34,340 nt of DNA from an uncultured Alphaproteobacteria bacterium (GTDB lineage Bacteria > Pseudomonadota > Alphaproteobacteria > RF32 > CAG-239), in contig CALXWC010000019.1 in NCBI GenBank assembly GCA_944392265.1, positions 1-34,340 on the forward strand. The letters run 5' to 3'. The position numbers and the translations under genes were made by a program. The notes under the pieces are model-generated. The model saw only the letters and a list, made by a program, of their open reading frames with translations, ran no database searches and was not told the DNA's origin. Below, piece by piece: positions 16,564-22,905 of this stretch (its first letter is position 1; each line of letters opens with the position of its first letter).

Positions 16564-17151
16564 TTATTTCATTTTTTTAGCCAAACCAACTGAAATTTGT
16601 TTAGCCAATTCATTCACCAAGTCGCTTTCTGTTTGGATCAAACCATCAAAACTACCTGATGTATTAAGAATAAGATTTGCCTTTTGCGTTAAAATAACAT
16701 CTCCGTTTTTATCGGCCACATACCACCAACCGACAAGAGCAGCTTGTTTATCTAATGCACCTTCAAATTTTTCAATTTCCACAAAGACAAGATAATCAAA
16801 TTTTTCTTGTCCCAAATAACGTGGTTTAACTAAAGAATTTGGCAAATAAAGAGCCATATCGTTAGCTAAAACGCGTTGCATCATTGAAGAAAGCGGTTCG
16901 CTCCAACGATTATCTTCCGAAAAACGAAGTTCAACGGCCTGAGGTTCTTTTGTCACAATCTGAGGTTTATCCAAATAAGTTGGTATTTTGATTTCTTCAA
17001 CACCTATTTTTGCTGTTTTTAAACTTATAGACTGCACATCTTGTGATGGTGCACTTTGCAAGCTATAAAACTTTGACGGAGCACTTGTCCCGATGCTAAA
17101 ACATCCGGAAACAAACATAGAAACCAACAGCCCTAAAACAACTTTTTTCAT
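16564..17151 (-). CDS. Mla/PqiC-type ABC transport auxiliary lipoprotein
   Basis: A 195-aa lipoprotein. The signal peptide ends in the lipobox VSGC (Cys17). The rest fits the ABC-type transport auxiliary component family (PqiC, formerly DUF330): SKFYSLQS near the start, then KIGVEEIKIPTYLDKPQIVTK and RWSEPLSSMMQRVLANDMA, and the late strand ALVGWWYVADKNGDVI. PqiC-like proteins sit in the outer membrane or periplasm and help MCE proteins move phospholipid across the periplasm. It is the last gene of the mlaE-mlaF-mlaD operon. GGGAGGA lies in the end of mlaD and only 1 base separates stop and start. It is followed by the bidirectional terminator. Confidence 0.85.
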   Translation of the reverse strand: MKKVVLGLLVSMFVSGCFSIGTSAPSKFYSLQSAPSQDVQSISLKTAKIGVEEIKIPTYLDKPQIVTKEPQAVELRFSEDNRWSEPLSSMMQRVLANDMALYLPNSLVKPRYLGQEKFDYLVFVEIEKFEGALDKQAALVGWWYVADKNGDVILTQKANLILNTSGSFDGLIQTESDLVNELAKQISVGLAKKMK

Positions 17152-17152
17152 C

Positions 17153-17917
17153 TTAATATCCTCCCTTTCCTTTCAATAAGGCTTCCGGATGTCTTTCCAA
17201 ATAATCAGCCAAATTTCTAAAAGATTTTGCCGCCTGTCCCACGTCAATAATTGCCTGATTTAAGTTTCTGACCGTATCAGCCGAAGCTTGAGAGTTTTTA
17301 CTAACCACTCTGTCTAAATCAGAAATCATTTTATGAACACGAGGCATTTCTTTATTCAAATTATCAAAAAACAAGTTAAAAGCTTCCACACTATGGCGAA
17401 TAGGCAAATCTTGAATTCCTTTGGATAATTCGCCAAGCTGAGAAAGCGCGGTTGGGATTTCAATCAGATTTGGATTTTTATTTTTGAAAACCACAGGCGC
17501 ATTCGGAAGCATTTCAAATTCAATCATCAATTGTCCGGTTACAAAGCTTTGTGTTGCTAATCGAGCACGCAAACCTTTTTTAATCAACTCTTCAAGCAAG
17601 GCATCTTTATTTTTATATTCATCCATAGAATCAATACCTTGTTTATTCATTTTTGCCGTTACGGGAATATTAAAGTCTAATGTCTGCAAGTCTGTCACAA
17701 TTCCGATACTTGACACCTGACCAATCTGCACACCCTTAAAAACAATTGGAGCCCCAACATTCAAACCGGTAATAGATTCCTCAAAAAACATCACAATCTG
17801 GTCATTTTTATTGCCGACAAATTTATCTTTCGTAAAGTCAAAGACCACAATAACAAATAACGCAATTCCGATAGCAAGAAACAAGCCTATCATTTTGGTA
17901 TTAGGTTTTTTACGCAT
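17153..17917 (-). CDS. mlaD: MCE-domain substrate-binding protein MlaD
   Basis: A protein of about 254 aa with one N-terminal membrane anchor (MIGLFLAIGIALFVIVVFDF) and a periplasmic MCE domain (about 35-140). The hallmark segment is SITGLNVGAPIVFKGVQIGQVSSIGI. A helical tail of about 100 residues follows (LSQLGELSKGIQDLP, ending HPEALLKGKGGY). MlaD rings bind phospholipids for the MlaE/MlaF ABC complex. I chose ATG 17917, which has GGGGAAAAAGGAA just upstream; a GTG at 17932 in the same frame (MGKKEM) is also possible. Either way it overlaps the end of mlaF. The tail is longer than in E. coli MlaD (183 aa), and is closer to the alphaproteobacterial form that works with a lipoprotein. Confidence 0.88.
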   Translation of the reverse strand: MRKKPNTKMIGLFLAIGIALFVIVVFDFTKDKFVGNKNDQIVMFFEESITGLNVGAPIVFKGVQIGQVSSIGIVTDLQTLDFNIPVTAKMNKQGIDSMDEYKNKDALLEELIKKGLRARLATQSFVTGQLMIEFEMLPNAPVVFKNKNPNLIEIPTALSQLGELSKGIQDLPIRHSVEAFNLFFDNLNKEMPRVHKMISDLDRVVSKNSQASADTVRNLNQAIIDVGQAAKSFRNLADYLERHPEALLKGKGGY

Positions 17918-18674
17918 TTCCTTTTTCCCCACGGGTTAAGAAGTTAAGTAACTTTTGATTAGGCGGATTTTTCAATAATTCTTTCGGGTCACCGTATCCG
18001 CCCACACCTTTAACATCAGCATCCAGAAAAACAGAATTATTTCCGATAGCAAAAATAGAGCTCAATTCATGAGTAACAACCACAATGGTTGTTCCCAAAC
18101 TTTGGTTAATTTCAATAATCAAATCATCAAGAAGCTTAGAGCTTATAGGATCAAGTCCGGCAGAAGGCTCATCAAAATATACAATTTCAGGATCAAGAGC
18201 CAAAGCGCGAGCCAAACCGGCACGTTTTTTCATACCACCGCTGATTTCGGAAGGATAAAAATCTTCAAATCCGGTTAAGCCGACCAAAGCCAATTTTAAG
18301 GAAACCAGCTCTTTAATTAATTTATCTGAATAATTAGTATATTGTTGCAAAGGCAAAGCAATATTTTCGGCCAAAGTCATAGAACTGAAAAGCGCCCCAC
18401 TCTGATAGAGGATTCCGCATTTTTTCATCACTTCGTCTTTTTGAGCTTGAGAAGCATTAGCAAAGTTAACATTATTAATTAAGACATCACCTTTAGCGGG
18501 TGGTACCAAACCGGTTAACACACGCAACAAACTACTTTTTCCGCAACCGCTTCCGCCCATAATGATAAAAATATCACCCTTGTTAACCTTAAAGCTGACA
18601 TTTTTCATCAAAACAAAATCGCCGTAAGCAATGGTTAAATCATCAACAATTATTTTGGCTTTATTTTCCATCAT
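17910..18674 (-). CDS. mlaF: Mla-type ABC transporter ATPase MlaF
   Basis: A 254-aa ABC ATPase. Walker A is GGSGCGKSS (about 39-47), the signature is SGGMKKRAGLARALAL, Walker B is IVYFDEPSAGLDP, and the switch His lies in VVVTHELSS. GGMKKRAGLARA and the GLDPISS ending of the D-loop are typical of the MlaF/Mkl subfamily. It powers phospholipid movement through MlaE. It overlaps mlaE by ATGA and mlaD by several bases, so the three are translated as a coupled unit. No unusual features. Confidence 0.95.
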   Translation of the reverse strand: MMENKAKIIVDDLTIAYGDFVLMKNVSFKVNKGDIFIIMGGSGCGKSSLLRVLTGLVPPAKGDVLINNVNFANASQAQKDEVMKKCGILYQSGALFSSMTLAENIALPLQQYTNYSDKLIKELVSLKLALVGLTGFEDFYPSEISGGMKKRAGLARALALDPEIVYFDEPSAGLDPISSKLLDDLIIEINQSLGTTIVVVTHELSSIFAIGNNSVFLDADVKGVGGYGDPKELLKNPPNQKLLNFLTRGEKGNA

Positions 18675-19774
18675 ATTCCCAACACCTCAAACAACATTGT
18701 GATAATTCCCGTTGCCACAATCATTAACACAATTGCAGAAACCACGGCTTTTGTGGTGGCCACACCGACACTATCGGCATTTCTGCCACAATTAATACCA
18801 TAATAACAACCACACAAAGCAATGATAATACCAAAGACAAAGCCATGAAAAATTCCGACCATAAAGTTTGATAAGTTCATAGCCTCAATGGAATATTTCC
18901 AATATTCTTGCGGAGAAATATCAAGCATAACCACGCCAACAAATGCACCGCCGAACATTCCCATAAAATCTGCCCAAATGGTTAAAAGCGGCATGGTTAT
19001 CATTAAGGAAAGCATACGAGGCAAAACCAAAAAATCCATTGTCGGAATGCCCATTGTTTTAAGTGCGTCTATTTCTTCATTAACCTGCATTGTGCCGATG
19101 GTTGCCGCATAAGAAGCCCCTGTTCTGCCAGACATAATCACGCCGGCCATAATTGCGCCCATAATACGCGTCATGCCGATTGCCACCAAACTGGCCACAT
19201 AAATCTGCGCTCCAAATGTTTTTAGCTGAACGGCACCGACAAATGCCAAAATCAAACCAATCATAAAGCTCACAAGAGACATAATGCCAACGGCTTTGTA
19301 GCTACATCCTTCCAGCGCAAACAAAAAATCCACACCGCGCATAACGGCAGCCCCTTGAAAGAGACGCCTAAAAGAAGAAAGAACCTTACCACCAAAAGAA
19401 AACGCACGATGCAAGCTCGAATATATATTCCAGCCCCATTCGCCCAAATTTTCTAAATAAGAACCTTTCTCTGATGATGGTAAAGAAGGTTTACGGTCAA
19501 CCTTTAAGGCCAGATGAACTAAATGTTCCAAGTTTTCAGGAACATCTTCAAACTCAACACCGATATGTTTTTCTTGAGCCTGTTTAACAAGTTGGTATAG
19601 AATAACCAACAAGGTTGAATCCCAATTTTTTAAGTTTTTAGCGCTAATAAAAAGCCCTGAAGCCGAATTCAATAAAGAATAAAGTTTTTCCTTTTCTTCC
19701 GGGAAATCATAGCCGACAAAATCTCCGGCTAAGGAAATACAAATTCTTTTATTCTGTACTTCATATTTTAACAC
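18671..19774 (-). CDS. mlaE: MlaE-family permease with fused N-terminal STAS-like domain
   Basis: A 367-aa protein. Residues about 1-105 form a small alpha/beta domain (ISLAGDFVGYDF, LFISAKNLKNWDSTLLVILYQLVKQA) like STAS/MlaB. The MlaE permease follows (about 130-367) with five to six membrane segments, the conserved GRTGASYAATIGTMQVNEEIDALKTMG region (written here in parts: GRTGASYAA and NEEIDALKTMGI), and LVLPRM. In E. coli the STAS protein MlaB is a separate gene; here it is joined to the permease, as in many Alphaproteobacteria. Start is GTG 19774 (GTG-TTA-AAA) with AAAGGG about 8 bases upstream. First gene of the four-gene operon. Confidence 0.92.
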   Translation of the reverse strand: MLKYEVQNKRICISLAGDFVGYDFPEEKEKLYSLLNSASGLFISAKNLKNWDSTLLVILYQLVKQAQEKHIGVEFEDVPENLEHLVHLALKVDRKPSLPSSEKGSYLENLGEWGWNIYSSLHRAFSFGGKVLSSFRRLFQGAAVMRGVDFLFALEGCSYKAVGIMSLVSFMIGLILAFVGAVQLKTFGAQIYVASLVAIGMTRIMGAIMAGVIMSGRTGASYAATIGTMQVNEEIDALKTMGIPTMDFLVLPRMLSLMITMPLLTIWADFMGMFGGAFVGVVMLDISPQEYWKYSIEAMNLSNFMVGIFHGFVFGIIIALCGCYYGINCGRNADSVGVATTKAVVSAIVLMIVATGIITMLFEVLGI

Positions 19775-19803
19775 GTTGAGTACCCTTTCTTAAACAAACA
19801 GAG

Positions 19804-19833
19804 ATATTATTCCACAAAAAAAAGGACTTTCAA
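19804..19833 (-). promoter_or_regulatory. Candidate promoter of the mlaEFD-lipoprotein operon
   Basis: Read on the minus strand: TTGAAA (19828-19833), an 18-base spacer and TAATAT (19804-19809). Transcription would start near 19797, about 23 bases before the GTG start. Confidence 0.55.
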
Positions 19834-19879
19834 GACATATTTAATTTATTTTGCCTTCTCGCGTATGTATATAATCATA

Positions 19880-19906
19880 AATTTGTAAAAAACAGCTTTA
19901 CAAATT
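19880..19906. promoter_or_regulatory. Inverted repeat between divergent mlaE and MATE genes
   Basis: AATTTGTAAA and TTTACAAATT are perfect 10-base arms around 7 bases (AAACAGC). It lies about 54 bases before the MATE start, just after a TATAAT (19870-19875). An operator for the MATE gene or a leader hairpin are both possible; no T-run follows, so it is not a terminator. Confidence 0.5.
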
Positions 19907-19959
19907 AAAAACACCGCATTAAAGTGCGTTGGTTTCAAAATAAAAATAAGGCAAAATAA

Positions 19960-21381
19960 ATGATTAAGGATATGACCGTTGGTAATCCGATAGGATTGAT
20001 TATCAAATTTGCATTTCCGCTTTTATTGGCAAATTTGTTCCAACAACTTTATAATATTTCAGATATTTTAATTGTCGGACGCTTTCTAGGTTTAAGCGCT
20101 TTAGCTGCAGCCGGAGCTTCCGCCCCTATATTTTTTACAATGCTGTTAATCACTTTTGGTTTTACGGCAGGTTTGTGCGTTATCACCGCGCAAAGATTCG
20201 GTGCCAAAGATGAAGAAGGTGTGAGAAGATCTGTCACTCATAGCATTATGGCAAGCTCTATTTTAAGTGTTGTCTTAACCATTACGCTATGCATCTTTAT
20301 GAAACCTGTTTTAAGAAAAATGAACGTTCCGGAAAATATTATGGATGATACATATAAGTTCATTTTTACCTTAACTTTGGGATTAATCTTAATTGTTGGC
20401 TACAATCTTTTGGCCGGTTTTATTCGTGCATTAGGAGATAGCAAAACTCCTCTTTACTTTTTGATTTTTTCATCTGTCATAAATATTTTGCTCAACTTAC
20501 TCTTTATTTCCGTATTAAAGTTGGGCATTGTCGGTTCTGCCTTGGGAACCATTGTTGCTATGACTATTTCGGTTATATGCTGCGCAATATATATTCACCA
20601 CAAATACCCGATATTGCGTTTAAGCAAAGAAGATTGGAGATACAACAAAACATTTATGAAAGAGCATTTAAATGTGGCTATTCCGATGTCCTTACAATTT
20701 TCTGTTATTGCCATTGGTTTATTAATTATTCAAGCTATCTGCAACTCTTTTGGTGAAAACACCATTGCTGCCTTTACCTCAGCTTTAAGAATAGAACAAT
20801 TAGGCACCCAACCTCTTCTGGCTTTAGGAATTGCCATGGCCACCTATACGGCACAAAACTACGGTGCCGGACAAATTGAACGCATTAGACAAGGTGTTAA
20901 TAAAACTTCTTTAATCTCAATCGTATTCAGCATCATCTTAGCATTGATTGTGCGTTTTTGGGGAGAAAACTTTATTGATATCTTTCTCAAAGAAAGAAAT
21001 GACGAAATTGTCAATATTGGCCACGATTATTTAAACATCAGTACCATGTTTTATATCTTCCTTGGTCAAATATTTATCTTCAGAAATGCGTTGCAAGGAA
21101 TGGGCAGAACAATTTCACCGATGTTGGCTTGTGTTGCTGAATTGGGTTTAAGAATTTTTGCCGCAGCATCCTTGGCTCCCAAAATCGGCTATCTTGGACT
21201 TTGCTATGCCAGCCCGATTGCTTGGGTTGGAGGATCAAGCGTTGTTGCAATCGGATATTTCCTAACCATGAAGAAGCTGCAAAAGCAAAAGCTTTTCAAC
21301 CGCTTCAAATGGCTCAGCCACAAACTTGGTTTTAGAAAAGAAAATCAACCGATTGTTCCGGATGGACGAAGCAAAGCATAA
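19960..21381 (+). CDS. MATE-family multidrug/metabolite exporter
   Basis: A 473-aa integral membrane protein with twelve predicted membrane segments in two MatE halves (about 10-225 and 235-445). Typical features are MTVGNPIGLIIKFAFPLLLANLFQQLYNISD at the start (seen in parts as GNPIGLIIKFAFP and LFQQLYNISD), VGRFLG, and ALGDSKTPLYF at the end of the first half. The second half has AFTSALRIEQLGTQPLLALG and AQNYGAG. The family exports cationic drugs or metabolites with Na+ or H+. The start MIKDMTVGNP resembles NorM/MepA/DinF-like exporters of gut bacteria; substrate is unknown. It has a 13-residue polar tail and is followed by a strong terminator. Confidence 0.93.
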   Translation: MIKDMTVGNPIGLIIKFAFPLLLANLFQQLYNISDILIVGRFLGLSALAAAGASAPIFFTMLLITFGFTAGLCVITAQRFGAKDEEGVRRSVTHSIMASSILSVVLTITLCIFMKPVLRKMNVPENIMDDTYKFIFTLTLGLILIVGYNLLAGFIRALGDSKTPLYFLIFSSVINILLNLLFISVLKLGIVGSALGTIVAMTISVICCAIYIHHKYPILRLSKEDWRYNKTFMKEHLNVAIPMSLQFSVIAIGLLIIQAICNSFGENTIAAFTSALRIEQLGTQPLLALGIAMATYTAQNYGAGQIERIRQGVNKTSLISIVFSIILALIVRFWGENFIDIFLKERNDEIVNIGHDYLNISTMFYIFLGQIFIFRNALQGMGRTISPMLACVAELGLRIFAAASLAPKIGYLGLCYASPIAWVGGSSVVAIGYFLTMKKLQKQKLFNRFKWLSHKLGFRKENQPIVPDGRSKA

Positions 21382-21390
21382 ACAAAAAAA

Positions 21391-21416
21391 AATCCCCTTA
21401 TTTAGGGGATTTTTTA
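21391..21416. terminator. Bidirectional terminator overlapping the mscL stop
   Basis: AATCCCCT (21391-21398) pairs with AGGGGATT (21404-21411), with T-runs on both strands. The stop codon of the minus-strand mscL gene (21398-21400) lies at the loop edge, so one arm on that strand is coding sequence. Confidence 0.85.
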
Positions 21417-21886
21417 TTACTCAAAGAAGATGTACAATGCGGACATTTTATTGCCTTTTCCGGAATTACGGAACAACAATACGGGCAAATTTTAGAAGCA
21501 TTTTTTTCTAAATTATTTTCTCCACGCTCTAATTTATCTCGCAAAGTATTAATCGCTTTAATTAGTAAAAACACGGCAAAAGCCACAATGATAAAACTGA
21601 TTAGAGCATTAAAAAAAAGCCCCAGATTAAGCGTAATCGCACCATCTTCTGCGGCTTGAGCCAATGTATTATAATCTGTCTGATGTTTTCCTGATTTTAA
21701 GACAACAAACAAATTACTGAAATCGACCTTGCCGAGCAAAAGTCCAAGCGGCGGTAATAAAATATCTTTAACTAAAGAGTCAACAATTTTTCCAAAACTT
21801 GCCCCGATAATGACACCAACAGCCAAATCAACGGCATTTCCACGCAAAGCAAATTTCTTAAATTCAGAAAACAAAGACTTTAACAT
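21398..21886 (-). CDS. mscL: Large-conductance mechanosensitive channel MscL with zinc-ribbon tail
   Basis: A 162-aa MscL. The N-terminal helix (LFSEFKKFALRGNAVDLAVGVIIG, here FKKFALRGNAVDLAVGVI) and TM1 with FGKIVDSLVKDILLPPLG match the family well. A loop follows and then TM2 (FFNALISFIIVAFAVFLLI). The pentameric channel opens when membrane tension rises and releases solutes on hypo-osmotic shock. Beyond the normal cytoplasmic helix there is an extra CPYC-x(10)-CPHC zinc-ribbon-like tail (about 134-152). E. coli MscL (136 aa) ends before such a tail. Start ATG 21886; AAGGAG overlaps the slyX stop. It follows slyX by 14 bases. Confidence 0.93.
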   Translation of the reverse strand: MLKSLFSEFKKFALRGNAVDLAVGVIIGASFGKIVDSLVKDILLPPLGLLLGKVDFSNLFVVLKSGKHQTDYNTLAQAAEDGAITLNLGLFFNALISFIIVAFAVFLLIKAINTLRDKLERGENNLEKNASKICPYCCSVIPEKAIKCPHCTSSLSNKKSPK

Positions 21887-21900
21887 TTAATGACTTCTCC

Positions 21901-22107
21901 TTAGTAATGAGGCGGAGGTGTTTCCTCAGACAATGGCTTAACCACATCTTCTTCAAGTTTTGAAAGCAGATATTTATTTTGCTTAATCAGATAATCAATC
22001 TTTTTACCTTGTTCAATAACTACCTGATTTAAATCATCCAAATATTTTTCATTAAGGGTTAATGAGGTCTCAATCTCCATTAACCTCTGTTCAAGTTCTT
22101 TTTCCAT
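21901..22107 (-). CDS. slyX: SlyX-family small coiled-coil protein
   Basis: A 68-aa protein, normal for SlyX. It is one long probable coiled coil (LEQRLMEIETSLTLNEKYL, then LNQVVIEQGKKIDYLIKQNKYL) ending in EETPPPHY; this PPPHY ending is characteristic of SlyX. Its function is unknown in general; E. coli slyX lies near fkpA/slyD. Start ATG 22107 has AAGGAG 5 bases upstream, which touches the terminator hairpin at 22121-22152. Only about 15 bases separate that terminator from the start, so expression needs read-through of the upstream transcript or a promoter inside it. Probable operon with mscL. Confidence 0.9.
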   Translation of the reverse strand: MEKELEQRLMEIETSLTLNEKYLDDLNQVVIEQGKKIDYLIKQNKYLLSKLEEDVVKPLSEETPPPHY

Positions 22108-22120
22108 ATGAGCTCCTTAA

Positions 22121-22152
22121 AAAAAGGCTTAATTTGCATTAAGCCTTTTCTT
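22121..22152 (-). terminator. Terminator or attenuator upstream of slyX
   Basis: AAAGGCTTAAT (22123-22133) pairs perfectly with ATTAAGCCTTT (22138-22148) around a 4-base loop, TTGC. On the minus strand it ends in a long T-run and is followed at once by the slyX ribosome-binding site. It stops the transcript of the upstream membrane-protein gene, but may act as a partial attenuator for slyX-mscL. Confidence 0.75.
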
Positions 22153-22159
22153 TTTTAGA

Positions 22160-22789
22160 TTATTTTTTAGATTGATAGTACAAACAATTAAATACTGTCA
22201 AGAGCATTAAGAACAGTGTTGTTAAAAGCATATTCAAAATTTCTGGTTGAACAAAATAAACCGAAAGCACATAAGGGAAATATACCAAAGCAGAAACTTT
22301 CAACCAATCAAGATAAGATTGTTTTGAAAAGTTCATATAAGCTTTCAAAGAAAACTTTTCACCTTGTGCAATCAAAACCAACCAAGAACTAAATTTTGCC
22401 AAGAACCAATTACCTAAAAACAAGTTAAGCAACAAGCCTAAAAACAAGTAGTTTCCATCAATTTGGTGATGAGCTAAAATTCTTAAGAAAACATATACAG
22501 GCACGAACATAATTGCACCCAAAACAAACTGATAAACAGCAAAAGCAACTGTTCTTTTGATAATTGCCAAAACATTTTTCAGTTCAAATTTCAAAATATA
22601 TTTTGTTAGATATATCTGTGTTAAGGCCAATACAACAAATGCCAAAAGAGCTTGCCAAACAGGGCGTACATTTGTCTCAAAAGCATAATCATCAACAGCG
22701 GAAAATACCAATAAAGGAAGAACAATTAATCCGTAACGATGAATATTTTTAAACAGAGATACATAACTTTCTTTAATAAGATTCCACAT
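22160..22789 (-). CDS. Uncharacterised multi-pass inner-membrane protein
   Basis: A 209-aa protein read from ATG 22789 (MWNLIKESYVSLFKN). AAGGAGGG lies 5 bases before this codon, so the longer frame from 22813 is not the likely start. It has about six hydrophobic segments (roughly 20-37, 48-70, 85-110, 120-145, 160-180 and 185-203) joined by short charged loops. No enzyme or transporter motif is visible. The first 20 residues are amphipathic. I do not recognise a family; the length and spread of membrane helices resemble small DUF-type proteins. It is upstream of slyX-mscL and downstream of the adhE terminator, with its own promoter. Confidence 0.75.
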   Translation of the reverse strand: MWNLIKESYVSLFKNIHRYGLIVLPLLVFSAVDDYAFETNVRPVWQALLAFVVLALTQIYLTKYILKFELKNVLAIIKRTVAFAVYQFVLGAIMFVPVYVFLRILAHHQIDGNYLFLGLLLNLFLGNWFLAKFSSWLVLIAQGEKFSLKAYMNFSKQSYLDWLKVSALVYFPYVLSVYFVQPEILNMLLTTLFLMLLTVFNCLYYQSKK

Positions 22790-22823
22790 AAGTCCCTCCT
22801 TATAAAAAAACACTAATATAAAT

Positions 22824-22851
22824 ATGTTACGCTTAAAAAAATAATTGTCAA
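22824..22851 (-). promoter_or_regulatory. Sigma-70-type promoter of the 209-aa membrane protein
   Basis: Minus strand: TTGACA (22846-22851), a 16-base spacer and TAACAT (22824-22829). The -35 directly follows the T-run of the adhE terminator. Confidence 0.65.
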
Positions 22852-22855
22852 AATA

Positions 22856-22890
22856 AAAAAAGCGCTACCACAAATGATAGCGCTTTTTTA
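22856..22890 (-). terminator. Intrinsic terminator of adhE
   Basis: AAAAAGCGCTA pairs with TAGCGCTTTTT around a 10-base loop and is followed on the minus strand by a T-run. It lies about 16 bases after the adhE stop. T-runs on both sides make it usable in both directions. Confidence 0.88.
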
Positions 22891-22905
22891 TTAAGAAAAA
22901 ATTAC

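Noticed and set aside
19880-19945. A guanidine or other efflux-linked riboswitch upstream of the MATE gene
   Set aside because: The two possible stems lack the ACGR loops of guanidine-II and other known consensus features; the first stem is better explained as an operator.
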